DNA of 64,000 nucleotides, from NCBI GenBank assembly GCA_016704325.1, contig JADJAG010000008.1, positions 62,001 to 126,000 on the forward strand, written 5' to 3'. The DNA is from Chitinophagaceae bacterium. Lineage in GTDB: Bacteria > Bacteroidota > Bacteroidia > Chitinophagales > UBA10324. Below the pieces are notes generated by a model. It saw only the letters and a list, made by a program, of their open reading frames with translations, did no database searches and was not told where the DNA came from. The position numbers were made by a program, and so were the translations under genes. Position 1 is the first letter of the stretch, and each line of letters starts with the position of its first letter. Of the stretch, positions 8,701 through 17,966 are shown piece by piece.

Positions 8701-10744
8701 GATGATCTATATCCAATCCTGCCTTTCCTTTGAATGTGAAGGCGATCGCATCATCATCCATAGTAATCTCCCCGAGAAATGCCTGATCTGCAATGGTGCC
8801 ATTCACTTTAGCATCGCGGTACTCATAACCCATCAATTCCAGGCTTTTGACATCTGCAGTTATGTCTGCATTCATTACATCCAGCTCCAATCCCTCGCCT
8901 ATGGCAGAAGCACTCAAACTGATGTATCCTATTTGCTCTTCCTGCTGCAACATTTTTCCGAGGTTAAAATTCTCGAGGTCAATTTGAGCATTGTATTTGG
9001 GCAGGCTGTCACCGACAACCTGTTGCATGCCTGCTACAACGACTGCATTTCCAAATGAACTTTGGAACACAGCAGCCGTTTTAAAATTGTCCGTTGTACC
9101 TGTGAAGTTGCCTGATAGTGTAAAGGTCTCCGGCAATTGTATTGAAGATGGCAACAAACTATCAGGCAATAATGATAGCAATTCCGAATTGGTGGATGCG
9201 AACTTTGACAAGCTTACGTCAAATTCCATTTTATCGACATCAGGTAACCCTTTAATGCGGCCTGCTGCAATCAATTGAGTCGCTCCGGTTTTTATGCTTA
9301 GTCCTTTAAACAAGAGGTTGTCGAGCGTACCGGAAAAACTACCATCAACAGTCAGCCTTCGATCCAGCGATGATTTCACATACTCGATATCAGCCAATGG
9401 CGGATAGAAATAAAGTAACTCACTGATGGCAATGGTGGCATTTTTCATAGTTCCATAGATTCCCAGTTTTCCAATATCATCAGTAATGTCTTCCAGCGAG
9501 GCATAGCTGATGCCTGCACTATTGCGGATGGTGCTCTTGCCTGTGATCAGCAGGCAACTGTCGAAGCCAACACCTTTATCGGACATATGGAATTTTCCAT
9601 AAGCTTCCCGCACGATGAATCCACTCTTTTCAGCAGCTTTCAGTTGATGAACATCCGCTTTGATGTTTATGCCCTGGTAGAAGATTTTACTAACTTCTGC
9701 GGTAATATTCTTTATATCAAGGTGGTTATAGTCTATGCCTTTTGCGGCGGGTGCAACAGCCCTGTTGTCGTAACGAAAATCAAATTCCTGAAGAGAGGCG
9801 GCATCACAACGTACCATCACCCCTTCATCAACCGTATCAGGCATTGCCGCTGCTTCCACATCCGGTGCAGGTACACCTCCAATGGCTACTGCGAAAGAGG
9901 ACTGCGCTACCTGCAATTTTCTGAAATCAAAAATCAGATTGGCCAGATCAATGGTATCAGGCTCCGCTTCCAGCCTGGTTATTTTTGAGGCAAGGGTGAT
10001 TTGCGTTGCTGTATCCGAATAAAATAGATCCAGTTCAGTTAATTGAATATGGTTTGCTTCAAGTTGCCAGGATATGGGTGATGAGGCAGTAGTATCGCTG
10101 CTTCCTGCTTTACGCTTCCTATAATGAACCCTGGAATCACTCCAGGTAAGTTGATCCACGGAGACGATCTCCTTCACCAGGTTGAATTCATTGAAGCTGA
10201 TGGCTAACAGTCCTACATTTCCATTTGCTTCAATCCCAGTAACCTCATCTGACAAGGTGACCCGGATCTGTTCGAGCTTCACGCTTCCGAGAACAAGATT
10301 GAATGGAGTACTATTCGATGGTACTATTTCTGTTTTTTTATCCTTCGTTGAAAATGAGTTAACAATAAAGTCAAAATTAAAACTGCTTTCAGCAATCGTC
10401 CTGTACAAATGTGCGGTAACGCCTTTTAAGGCCAGCGAGTTAATTACTGCTTCGCTGCTAAGGAGAGAACGCATATTAATATCAACAGTGAGCTCATGAA
10501 CCTGCAGGAGGGTATCGCCCTTAAGATCGGCGATAAAGAAGTTTTTCAGGTACAGTGATTTCGGAAAAGAAATATTTACTTCTTCCAAGGTAACGGTGGC
10601 CTTTATTTTCTTCGAAAGCCAGGAAGTTGCTTTATCAACTGCGATATTCTGGAACCAGCAGGTTTGTAATAAAAGTACCAACGTAATCAATAACACAATC
10701 AATCCGGCTATACACCCTAGCAGGATTTTTATCGGAATACGCAA
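5753..10744 (-). CDS. tamB: TamB-like translocation and assembly module protein
   Basis: A very long (1663 aa) envelope protein. An N-terminal transmembrane anchor (residues about 5-30) is followed by repetitive beta-rich AsmA/TamB-type sequence. The C-terminal DUF490 domain covers roughly the last 400 residues and includes GNGSFNFEIAPSGRMSLSGRYEI. TamB proteins span the periplasm and work with an Omp85-family partner in moving proteins or lipids to the outer membrane. The partner candidate tamL follows immediately, so the two probably form one operon. The reading frame is intact throughout. Confidence 0.9.
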   Translation of the reverse strand: MRIPIKILLGCIAGLIVLLITLVLLLQTCWFQNIAVDKATSWLSKKIKATVTLEEVNISFPKSLYLKNFFIADLKGDTLLQVHELTVDINMRSLLSSEAVINSLALKGVTAHLYRTIAESSFNFDFIVNSFSTKDKKTEIVPSNSTPFNLVLGSVKLEQIRVTLSDEVTGIEANGNVGLLAISFNEFNLVKEIVSVDQLTWSDSRVHYRKRKAGSSDTTASSPISWQLEANHIQLTELDLFYSDTATQITLASKITRLEAEPDTIDLANLIFDFRKLQVAQSSFAVAIGGVPAPDVEAAAMPDTVDEGVMVRCDAASLQEFDFRYDNRAVAPAAKGIDYNHLDIKNITAEVSKIFYQGINIKADVHQLKAAEKSGFIVREAYGKFHMSDKGVGFDSCLLITGKSTIRNSAGISYASLEDITDDIGKLGIYGTMKNATIAISELLYFYPPLADIEYVKSSLDRRLTVDGSFSGTLDNLLFKGLSIKTGATQLIAAGRIKGLPDVDKMEFDVSLSKFASTNSELLSLLPDSLLPSSIQLPETFTLSGNFTGTTDNFKTAAVFQSSFGNAVVVAGMQQVVGDSLPKYNAQIDLENFNLGKMLQQEEQIGYISLSASAIGEGLELDVMNADITADVKSLELMGYEYRDAKVNGTIADQAFLGEITMDDDAIAFTFKGKAGLDIDHPEHNFNLDITYLDLQELNLYDQELKFAGNIAGNFTGNDLRSMNGHIAVTGATVAARDQLLTLDSIELLATSIEGKYDWKLRSPVVDANYRGTASATVGIPMLVNHFNYYFNRQAYREADTLGSQQFDFDVSIHDNMDLLPFFVSGLNDLNPVVITGSFDSKSKKLELTSTQIDANYSGIVSDSLVLSASSDPEKLNYSITADRIQKDTLVLEGVSLKGYLQHDSITAFLSVAPTEQDTALLLGGSLSTRGENYRLHIWPDQLVFNNVRWSVEPDNYFQYGADGVMAHDMKIYNDSSYIKIQSVGDVAGAPLDFSFSNFDLGMLSGIADSSEQLLSGLVNGNFLLNDMKTSTFSADLDVQGLSVLGKKYGNLELNAVNEEKGLYDIKLGLLGAGNGIALDGYYKVEGNVKELHFDADIDSAAFSLVEPFARPYLRDLKGSMNGKLRIRGTTDAPSINGIIRFDSARFIVSYTNSELMLGSEPVTLDDSGIQFNSFAVIDPLGNKAFLNGNLYTTDYIDYQFALNAKATDFVAMNSTKEVKSEYYGMIRLDFLASIRGSIKQPEINIALKLREGSDFNYIYQRFDTSFNSEEGLVEFIDMDQRLNLLLMEENEEEPLLSGYSITVIAEVNDKSQFTIIVDPVAGDKLTVNGNGSFNFEIAPSGRMSLSGRYEISQGNYSLTLYELVKKQFVLEKGSFINWSGDLINADIDIKGHMDVRTSPYPLIGAQVAGSSEEQQAQYKNPLDFDVYLIMQDKLLEPEISFDIQLDPKDAGALDGMVDAKLLELQKLEGEMNKQVFSLMVLGTFVAEDPTAGTGASEYINDLAKNSVSSLMSSQLNRLSGQYIKGVDLSFDLKSVTDYSSGVEEEKTQMNVGVREQLFNDRLQIYVGTNFDIGGSETFSAKPSDISGDFSLEYLLKADGRTRLNLSRKSTYEGAFEGQAIETSLSWIYNRDYNSLRQLFTARKEAAAERKKRKETGQEVKDK

Positions 10745-10950
10745 ATATGTTGGAAGCCTTTTAATAATTCTCAGATTGAATAACAGGAAGATTGTGCACC
10801 ACCTTCCCGCCCTAAATTTAGCTGTTCAAAACGAATCGGAAACCGCTGAAATAAAAGTTGCTCACAAACCACAGACAAAGCGTCCTGAGATCATGAAAGA
10901 TTAGCGTTATCCATTAAAATGCAACCACTATGTCAATAATGATACCGTAG

Positions 10951-11541
10951 TCAGGAAGTGCTATTATACGTGTCGGCGACTATGGCTTTCTTCTTATCGT
11001 AAATGGCTTCAGCGAGCCAGACAAACTCATTTGTGAAAAGGGTAACATTCTTCTCAAAAGAGGCATCAAGCAATACCCCGTCCTTATCAAAACGTTGATG
11101 TATATCGGGAACCAGCAACATTTGCGGAACCGGGTAACCATAAATTGCCAGGATGAGTTGCTGCAACTGCAATCCTGCCCTGATGCCACCCATGCCACCG
11201 GTAGAAACTGCAGTGACCCCAATGGGTTTCCTCCTGAATACTTTCAAGCCAAAGTAATCAATCATATTTTTCAGTGCCAGGGAATAACTTCCATTATATT
11301 CAGGTGTTATGAAGATCATGGCGTCTGCTGCCTGTAACTTGGCATGAAGGTCCACACACATCTGCGGAGGTGACGGCTCTTTATCAAATACCTCCTTCCA
11401 AATAGGATAGTCATACGCTGCCAGGTCCACTACCTCTCCAGCCACCTGGTAGTGTTGTTTAAGGTGTTTCAACAGATTCAAAGCAACTTTTTTTGTTGAT
11501 GCATTTTCGCGGATGCTGCCGGAAATTATGATTGTATTCAT
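10951..11541 (-). CDS. NADPH-dependent FMN reductase family protein
   Basis: A 196-aa flavodoxin-fold oxidoreductase. The phosphate-binding start ISGSIRENASTKKVA (residues 6-20) and the FMN-site segment ITPEYNGSYSLALKNMIDY near residue 78 are typical of the family. The segment STGGMGGIRAGLQLQ follows. Such enzymes reduce FMN, quinones or chromate with NAD(P)H. The next gene on this strand, 67 bp upstream, is a YjdI-type iron-sulphur protein, so a small redox operon is possible. The physiological substrate cannot be deduced. Confidence 0.88.
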   Translation of the reverse strand: MNTIIISGSIRENASTKKVALNLLKHLKQHYQVAGEVVDLAAYDYPIWKEVFDKEPSPPQMCVDLHAKLQAADAMIFITPEYNGSYSLALKNMIDYFGLKVFRRKPIGVTAVSTGGMGGIRAGLQLQQLILAIYGYPVPQMLLVPDIHQRFDKDGVLLDASFEKNVTLFTNEFVWLAEAIYDKKKAIVADTYNSTS

Positions 11542-11608
11542 TTGTTAGTCGTTCCTTATTTATTATTTAAATTAATTCAGCAGCGTATTTCATTGGAATG
11601 TGTTTCTT

Positions 11609-11884
11609 TTAAGCATCTTCATTTCCTTCTGATTCCCTTTGCACGTCTGTATTTCCCGTTTCCGGGTTATTCATCAAAAAGGTCAATGCGCCGGAAGGGC
11701 ATTTCTTTACCTGATCAATAATCTGTTGTGTGGCAGCACCTTCTGCGTTGATCCATGGACGCACGCGTGGATCAAAGACTTCCGGCAGTCCTTTGAAACA
11801 AATAGCTGAATGAATACAAACATCAGGTTTCCATACAATAGTGACTTCCCCATTTGAGTATTTCCTGGTAATCTTTCGTTCCAT
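11609..11884 (-). CDS. YjdI-type 4Fe-4S mono-cluster protein
   Basis: Small iron-sulphur protein of about 91 aa with the divergent ferredoxin domain of the E. coli YjdI family. The sequence has the motif CIHSAICFKGLPEVF, the conserved PWIN segment, and a late CPSGAL that supplies another cysteine. I set the start at the ATG of MERKITRK; the longer frame begins with TTG. It precedes the FMN reductase gene on the same strand and could pass electrons to or from it, which is inference. Confidence 0.85.
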   Translation of the reverse strand: MERKITRKYSNGEVTIVWKPDVCIHSAICFKGLPEVFDPRVRPWINAEGAATQQIIDQVKKCPSGALTFLMNNPETGNTDVQRESEGNEDA

Positions 11885-12028
11885 AATTGCCAATTTGAAA
11901 CTAAAGTTATAAAAACCATTGAAGAGTTAATTTGTTCAATTGCTTACACCACACACAACCTACTCAAAAAAAATCTTTCCTTCTTTTGTTACTTTTTGTG
12001 AAAGAGCCGTTCTGATTAAAACTGCTTC

Positions 12029-14389
12029 ATGAAAAGAATTCTTTTGATAATACTTTCACCCTTAGTTATCTCCTTTAACGGTTTTACTCAAAGTATTACA
12101 CAAACTATCCGCGGGAGTATAGTGGCGCAACATGTGGAAACTCCGTTATCAAATGCCAGCGTAATCCTGTTGAATTCAGTACCGCTAACCGGAACATATA
12201 CCGATGAAAATGGAAATTTCAAACTGGAAAAAGTCCCGGTAGGAACACATACCCTTCGCATCACCTATATGGGTTACAAAGAACTTAGTATTCCGAATAT
12301 CATGGTAAACTCAGGGAAAGAAACAGTACTCACTATTGAAATGCAGGAGCATATACTTGAAGGAGAAGAGGTGGTGATCACCGATGAGGGGCAGCGTGAA
12401 AAGCCGCTCAATGATATGTCAACCGTAAGCGCGCGTACTTTCTCTGTGGCAGAAACGCAGAAGTATGCTGCGGCAGTGAACGACCCTGCCAGGATGGCCC
12501 TTTCTTTTGCAGGTGTGGTAAGTGCTGATGACGGCAATAACAGGATTGTGATCCGGGGCAATTCACCAAATGGGCTCTTATGGCGTATGGAAGGCATAGA
12601 CATTCCAAATCCCAATCATTTTGCCGATGTCGGCAGTTCCGGAGGTGGGATCTCAATATTAAGCGCGCAATTGCTGGCCAATTCCGATTTTATAACGGGA
12701 GCTTTTGCTTCTGAATACGGAAATGCAATCTCCGGCGCATTTGACCTGCGGCTGAGACGAGGTAACAATGAAAAAAATGAATGGACCTTATCTGCCGGTG
12801 TGCTTGGGATAAATGTAGCTGCCGAGGGTCCATTCTCCTCTAAATACAAGGGCTCTTACCTGGTAAACTACCGTTACTCCACACTTAGCATACTTGGAAA
12901 GGTGGGCGTGCTTCCGGACGATTATGTGACCAACTTCCAGGATCTGGCTTACAATATTTACCTGCCGACAAAGAAAGCAGGTTACTTCACACTTTTTGGA
13001 TTCGGTGGATTAAGTGATCAGAAAAATGAGGCACTCAAGGATTCTACTGCATGGGAATACGACTATGAAAAATACAGTAGCAACTTCTACTCAAACACCG
13101 GAGCTGCAGGTGCAACGCATGGCATCATACTCAATTCAAAAGCTTATATTAAATCAGCGTTGCTGTATTCTTATGCAGGCAATGGTTATGAAGAATCCTT
13201 CTATTCAAATGATTATACCTCTGTTGCCAATTATGATCTGGGCTATGCACAGAAAAAACTGGCATTGACTTCCGTACTCAACTATAAATTTAATGCTAAG
13301 AATGCCCTGCGAACAGGCATTATCGCCACAAACATACGCTATGATCTTTCCGGAAATTCATTGAATGACAGTACCGGCCAGATGCAGGAGCACATTAATA
13401 CAAAAGGCAGTACGTATACAATGCAAACTTATGCGCAATGGCAATACAAACTCAACGATGCCATTACTTTTAATGCGGGATTTCATTACCTGCATTTATT
13501 GCTGAATGATTCAAAATCTTTGGAACCACGTCTTGCAGCGACTTATAAAATGAATGACAGGCAGACACTGAGCGCCGCTTACGGTTTGGTGAGCCAGATG
13601 CAACCCATCGGCATCTATTTCGCGCAGTCAGCAAATGAAACCGGAACAGTCAGCCTGCCAAATAAGAACCTATCCTTTACTAAAGCGCATCACTTTGTGC
13701 TGTCTTACGATTATCTTTTCACCACCGACCTTCACCTGAAGACTGAAGTATATTACCAGTCCTTATTCAATGTACCCGTAGCTGAAGGAGAAGCCAACTC
13801 CTTTTCCATGCTCAACTATGCAGGTGGTGATTATGTTACCGATGCATTGGTGAATGAGGGTACCGGAAAAAATTACGGCATAGAATTTACCCTTGAAAAA
13901 TTTCTGAGCAATAACTATTATGCGCTTTTATCAACTTCCCTTTACCAATCGAAGTATAAAGGATCAGATGGTGTTGAAAGAAATACAAGATATGATGGCA
14001 ACTTCGCCACTACACTTACAACCGGCAAAGATTTTATCTTATCAGGAAAATCAAAAAGCCGTGTGTTAGGGTTGAATGGGAAAATTATTTATGCAGGCGG
14101 ATTCCGGACTACGCCGATAGATGTAGCTGCATCTCAACAAGCAGGTACAGGTGTTTATTTGGAAGAGCTGGCTTTCTCGGAACAAAACCCAAATTACTTC
14201 CGTGCTGATATCGGAATCAGTTTCAAACGCAACCGGCCTAAGACAACGAGCACCTGGTCGCTCGATATTCAGAATGTCACCAACCGCAAAAACATTTTCA
14301 GCGAATATTACGATCCGGCGAAACAGGATGTGATCGTGGTTTACCAGGCTCCATTGATTCCGGTTTTGAATTATAAGATTGAGTTTTAA
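12029..14389 (+). CDS. TonB-dependent receptor with N-terminal carboxypeptidase-regulatory-like domain
   Basis: A 786-aa outer membrane receptor. A signal peptide (residues 1-20, ending FNGFTQS) precedes a CarboxypepD_reg-like beta-sandwich (about 26-115, with GTYTDENGNFKLEKVPVG). A plug domain follows (about 145-255, with RIVIRGNSPNGLLWRMEGID and ISGAFDLRLR), then a long beta-barrel. It is not paired with a SusD gene, so it is probably not a glycan-utilisation SusC protein. Ligand unknown. It is transcribed away from the YjdI gene. A TACTTTTTG sequence near 11990 could be a -7 element, but this is weak. Confidence 0.9.
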   Translation: MKRILLIILSPLVISFNGFTQSITQTIRGSIVAQHVETPLSNASVILLNSVPLTGTYTDENGNFKLEKVPVGTHTLRITYMGYKELSIPNIMVNSGKETVLTIEMQEHILEGEEVVITDEGQREKPLNDMSTVSARTFSVAETQKYAAAVNDPARMALSFAGVVSADDGNNRIVIRGNSPNGLLWRMEGIDIPNPNHFADVGSSGGGISILSAQLLANSDFITGAFASEYGNAISGAFDLRLRRGNNEKNEWTLSAGVLGINVAAEGPFSSKYKGSYLVNYRYSTLSILGKVGVLPDDYVTNFQDLAYNIYLPTKKAGYFTLFGFGGLSDQKNEALKDSTAWEYDYEKYSSNFYSNTGAAGATHGIILNSKAYIKSALLYSYAGNGYEESFYSNDYTSVANYDLGYAQKKLALTSVLNYKFNAKNALRTGIIATNIRYDLSGNSLNDSTGQMQEHINTKGSTYTMQTYAQWQYKLNDAITFNAGFHYLHLLLNDSKSLEPRLAATYKMNDRQTLSAAYGLVSQMQPIGIYFAQSANETGTVSLPNKNLSFTKAHHFVLSYDYLFTTDLHLKTEVYYQSLFNVPVAEGEANSFSMLNYAGGDYVTDALVNEGTGKNYGIEFTLEKFLSNNYYALLSTSLYQSKYKGSDGVERNTRYDGNFATTLTTGKDFILSGKSKSRVLGLNGKIIYAGGFRTTPIDVAASQQAGTGVYLEELAFSEQNPNYFRADIGISFKRNRPKTTSTWSLDIQNVTNRKNIFSEYYDPAKQDVIVVYQAPLIPVLNYKIEF

Positions 14390-14632
14390 ACTACGAGATT
14401 TATCCTGGAGTTGACATTGTGAACAGCATTGAAAATGCAACCATAATGTCCCAAAAGACTCCATGAACCGCAGTAAAAATAGGATGCGAACCTGCAATGC
14501 ATTCTGAAAGAAATCGCATTTTGGGTCTTACAACAGTGCTTGTAAGATTATCGTACACCTGATAAACTTATAACATGGTTATGTGCCACATTTCATTCCG
14601 TTTCTTCAATTGAATGCAGCATGATAACCTTG

Positions 14633-15007
14633 TTAAGCTTTGTTGATCTTAAACAACATCAAATCAGCTATGGATTTCCCCCTTGCTTTCGCTTCATCTG
14701 CCTTTTTACCTTCAAAATGCTGGTCCAGTGTTGCCGTCCACAGTTGCAGCCACCGGTCAAAGTGAGCTTGTGTCAATGATGTTTTCCTATTGAGTTGAAT
14801 ATGCTTCGACATTACATCGCCATTGAAAGATGATTCTCCCAACAGCATAGATGCCCAAAAGCTATACATTCTCGGCAAGTGCGCTTCCCAATCTACCTGT
14901 GCGATATCATTAAAAATATAGCCGATGGTGGCATCCGGTTTTACCTGGTCATAAAAGCTGTCAACCAGTAACTTTACATCATCAAAGCAGTCAATGTCTT
15001 TTTTCAT
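14633..15007 (-). CDS. Group III truncated haemoglobin
   Basis: A 124-aa protein matching the length and pattern of group III truncated globins, haem proteins of the cytosol linked to oxygen or nitric oxide chemistry. The likely proximal His is H69 in MSKHIQL, followed by the family's HFDRWLQLW helix. The Phe-Tyr pair in VDSFYDQV fits helix B. Ligand specificity is not known. The next genes on this strand include a 1-Cys peroxiredoxin, which would suit a stress-defence neighbourhood, although a 385-bp gap argues against one operon. Confidence 0.88.
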   Translation of the reverse strand: MKKDIDCFDDVKLLVDSFYDQVKPDATIGYIFNDIAQVDWEAHLPRMYSFWASMLLGESSFNGDVMSKHIQLNRKTSLTQAHFDRWLQLWTATLDQHFEGKKADEAKARGKSIADLMLFKINKA

Positions 15008-15392
15008 GGTATTGTGAAGATCAGTTAGTCACTCAAATTAGGCATTATGTTTTTGATGCGTATCAAAATGAAACTTGACACAGATGGTGCTGAAAACCAC
15101 AGATCAAAACCAACCTGATTTAATACCAATGGCAGCTCTCAAAAATTCAATCCGAAAAAGTCCGTTCGATCTATGTTATGCATTTCCTTTTCTTAGACCA
15201 TTCCAAAGCAACTTGAGTATGTAAAATCTAAACGTAACTAAACCATCATTGCCATAAAAATAATGACCGATAAGCAGACCAACCATTTTCCATTAATTGT
15301 AACATGGTTAACCTACCTACCGGCTTTCATTCATTGGCCTAACAGCCTCCGAATGATCATTACCGGGCATCACTGCCCGACTCAAGCACAAT
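15008..15392. other. Intergenic stretch between globin and peroxiredoxin genes
   Basis: No gene seen. It includes one AACCACAGA word (near 15097), which may be a relic of the 85-bp repeat family, and a short GGGCATCACTGCCC palindrome at about 15364-15377 just past the peroxiredoxin stop. That palindrome could help end minus-strand transcription, but it has no clear T-run. Confidence 0.35.
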
Positions 15393-16049
15393 CTATGCTT
15401 CTACCATTTTTTTAGCGAGATAGAAATCAACTTTCTCACATGTGGTATCAGCTAATCTTTCCTCCAGGGCCTGCAAAGTTTTAGGCGCGGGAATAATTAC
15501 TTTTTCTCCCTTCTTCCAGTTCAGGGGCATCGCTACTTTGTGCTTATCTGAAAACTGCAATGCCTGCAAAGCGCGTAAAATTTCATCCATATTTCTGCCA
15601 ACATTTAACGGATAGTACATGATCAGTCTTATCTTTTTGGCAGGATCAATGAAAAAAACAGCACGAACTGCAGCCGTTTCACTCTCATTGGGTTGCAACA
15701 TGCCATATAGTTTACTCACCTTCATATCTATATCGGCAATGATTGGGAATGAAAAATATACTCCAGTCTTTTCACGCACATTATTCACCCAGGCCAAGTG
15801 AGAATGAATACTATCAATACTCAAGCCCAGTAACTCCGTATTGAGTGCTTCAAACTCCCCTTTGCGGATGGCAAAGCCACTCATTTCTGTAGTACATACC
15901 GGTGTAAAATCGGCAGGATGAGAAAAGAGTATCGTCCATTTCTCCTTGGCAAATTCTGAAAATTTGATCTTACCGGTTGTGGTGACGGCCTCAAAGTCAG
16001 GGGCAGTATCGCCGATGCGAGGCATTGCATACATTGTTTCGTTTGACAT
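15393..16049 (-). CDS. 1-Cys (Prx6-type) peroxiredoxin
   Basis: Thiol peroxidase that reduces hydrogen peroxide and organic hydroperoxides. From the ATG at 16047-16049 (MSNETMYAMPRIGD) it is 218 aa, the usual Prx6-class length; the longer frame adds nine residues and is less likely. The peroxidatic site is PVCTTE with Cys52, preceded by FSHPADFTP. The long C-terminal arm (WKKGEKVIIP and beyond) is typical of Prx6 rather than AhpC. A second Cys near the C-terminus is not in a standard resolving position. Probably cytosolic. Confidence 0.93.
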   Translation of the reverse strand: MSNETMYAMPRIGDTAPDFEAVTTTGKIKFSEFAKEKWTILFSHPADFTPVCTTEMSGFAIRKGEFEALNTELLGLSIDSIHSHLAWVNNVREKTGVYFSFPIIADIDMKVSKLYGMLQPNESETAAVRAVFFIDPAKKIRLIMYYPLNVGRNMDEILRALQALQFSDKHKVAMPLNWKKGEKVIIPAPKTLQALEERLADTTCEKVDFYLAKKMVEA

Positions 16050-16128
16050 ATCTCTAAGATTTTTTTTACACAACAAAGTTCAGCAACGCTGTGTGGGAAA
16101 CATGTGATATAAGTCACATTCAGGCAAA

Positions 16129-16584
16129 TCAATCATAATAAAAGAACCTGCCCGTTTTTTCCCGGTATGCCACATACTCCTTATACCGGCCGTTCAATAA
16201 TCCTTCTTCATATTCCGACTTAAAATAGAACAGTATCCAAAGTGCTAACCCCACACCTATTCTCCATGTGCTTTGAGAAAATACACCATATGATAAAGTA
16301 AAAATGATGATCCCGGAATAGATAGGGTGCCTGATATAGTTGTAAATGCCGGATTGAATTAACGAGCCCTGCACCTTGGGAGTAGGAAATGGGGTGAGGT
16401 TACTTTTCAATTGCAACAAGGCAAGCAAAAAGATGATCACACCAATTAATGCAAAACCAATGGTGATGTAACGCACCATATTGCTGATTGCGAATGGCCT
16501 GTCAGCTATTGGAAAAAGATAAAGCAGCAACAACAACAACTGTACCGTTACATATGCGATATCTTTTGCTGCAATTCGTTTCAT
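16129..16584 (-). CDS. Isoprenylcysteine carboxyl methyltransferase-like membrane protein
   Basis: A 151-aa integral membrane protein of the ICMT/PEMT/NnrU-like superfamily. Several hydrophobic segments are followed by the SAM-site pattern GIYNYIRHPIYSGI and a late E-E-x-L segment (YEEGLLNGRYKEY). Such bacterial proteins are thought to methylate small lipophilic or thiol substrates, but this substrate is unknown. I used the ATG at 16584, one codon inside a TTG. It lies 80 bp upstream of the peroxiredoxin start on the same strand. Confidence 0.82.
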   Translation of the reverse strand: MKRIAAKDIAYVTVQLLLLLLYLFPIADRPFAISNMVRYITIGFALIGVIIFLLALLQLKSNLTPFPTPKVQGSLIQSGIYNYIRHPIYSGIIIFTLSYGVFSQSTWRIGVGLALWILFYFKSEYEEGLLNGRYKEYVAYREKTGRFFYYD

Positions 16585-16945
16585 CAATGCATTTGTATTA
16601 TTTCAATGAAATAATGAGAACCAAAAAACTTCGTTGCTAAACACCGTTCTTCCTGATAGATTTATTCGATTCTGTTATGTAAAAATAATCACTATTGTAC
16701 AACTAATGTGGGTTAAAGTCCATCCGGAGCCGGTTTTGGCCTTTAATCCCACGCTGAATCGTGGAGTCACATGATGCGCACCAGTATTGGGTTTCAGCTT
16801 AACTTTCAATACTTTCCCTGACAATAATGACTAATTAATATTGACACCGGCGATGTTCCGCTCCTATGCACGAATTAATATGAAAGTAAAACTTAAAAAT
16901 TGCCATTTGATCTTGCCCTTTGAACTAGAGTGACAGTGCCATAAG
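16585..16945. other. Intergenic stretch with a REP-like double hairpin
   Basis: No gene seen. The notable content is the palindromic element at 16708-16763, listed separately. The remainder is AT-rich and unstructured. Confidence 0.4.
16708..16763. repeat. REP-like palindromic element
   Basis: GTGGGTTAAAG at 16708 pairs with CTTTAATCCCAC at 16741-16752 with a one-base bulge, enclosing a GC-rich CCGGAGCCGG core. An overlapping second small hairpin CACG-CTGAAT-CGTG lies at 16750-16763. The layout resembles the repetitive extragenic palindromes that RAYT transposases mobilise, but no RAYT gene is in the window and I saw no second copy. Confidence 0.5.
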
Positions 16946-17842
16946 CTATAACGTTAAACGAACTCCGGTTGACCAATAAAACCCGGTATTAAGATCTTCC
17001 TCATAAGTTCCCTGATCAGTAACTATGGTAGCCGGATTTACAGGGAAGGTGAAAGTGGAAGCTAGGTAGAAACGGAACTTCTTAATTTTATAACTCACCT
17101 GAATGTCTGTTTCAAAGTCCAACAGTTGAAACTTTTGCGATTCAATTGTCCTGGAGCTATTTGGAATACCTGGTTGCTGTCCGCTGCCACTGCCTCCTCC
17201 ATTCCCACTGCCCATCCCTGTCTGCGTGTTTCTCATAGTGTAATACTGACTATAGTATTGCTGAGTACCGGCATTCAAATAAACTGCCGGTGTAATCCGC
17301 AATTTCCTTTTTAATGCATAGAACTTCCGGTTGATTTCTGCACCTACGAACACATCTGTATAACCGCTCCAACCAAGAGCGCCGTCAGCATAAACCATAA
17401 AGCCTGCAAGATCATAACCCACGTAAGCACTCAGAGATGTGCTCATTTCTGACACTACCGTATAACTATAGTCGTTGAAAAAATACTCTGAAACAATCAT
17501 GCCTGCCTCAAACTTCTCTCCATAATAATCATACCCCCCTGATAACTTATAAAGATCAATCCTTCCCTGGCCTTCCCCGGTTAAATAAGACAGCGATGTA
17601 CTTAGAAATAAACCGGATTTGTGATAATATCCCGCATAAGGCGATAAGTAAGGTGCTTTTGATGAATCGCCTCTTCCCATAAACAGATAATCGCTTGTGT
17701 ACCAGACACCGACTCTCACCTCCGTCTTCTGCCAACCGGAATCGATACGAAATTTGTGAATTGTTTGAGCTCTTAACATCATTGAAGAATCAAACATCAA
17801 CAATATTAACACAACGAATAGTCCACCACTTAAAGCTTTCAT
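16946..17842 (-). CDS. Secreted beta-barrel-like hypothetical protein
   Basis: A 298-aa protein with an N-terminal signal peptide (cleavage after MLRAQ near residue 26). The sequence alternates short aromatic beta strands, e.g. YHKSGLFLSTSLSYL and KFEAGMIVSEYFF, consistent with a small outer-membrane barrel of 10-14 strands ending in STGVRLTL. A Gly/Ser-rich linker near residues 210-228 (MGSGNGGGSGSGQQPG) would form a flexible external loop. I do not recognise a named family. It lies downstream of the DUF6799 gene on the same strand with a 124-bp gap. Confidence 0.7.
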   Translation of the reverse strand: MKALSGGLFVVLILLMFDSSMMLRAQTIHKFRIDSGWQKTEVRVGVWYTSDYLFMGRGDSSKAPYLSPYAGYYHKSGLFLSTSLSYLTGEGQGRIDLYKLSGGYDYYGEKFEAGMIVSEYFFNDYSYTVVSEMSTSLSAYVGYDLAGFMVYADGALGWSGYTDVFVGAEINRKFYALKRKLRITPAVYLNAGTQQYYSQYYTMRNTQTGMGSGNGGGSGSGQQPGIPNSSRTIESQKFQLLDFETDIQVSYKIKKFRFYLASTFTFPVNPATIVTDQGTYEEDLNTGFYWSTGVRLTL

Positions 17843-17966
17843 AACTACAATCCATTATTTCCGCTCCACAATTATCGGCTACACTTCCCTTTTATAAATT
17901 GAATTGAAACTGCACCATCAAGACTCACTAAAGTAAAGCAGATGCAGTTTCAATTTTCAGCACTCC

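Noticed and set aside
14526..14547. TCTTACAA-CAGTGC-TTGTAAGA palindrome as terminator of the TonB receptor gene
   Set aside because: The stem is perfect, but it is 137 bp past the stop and has no T-run, so the terminator call is too weak.
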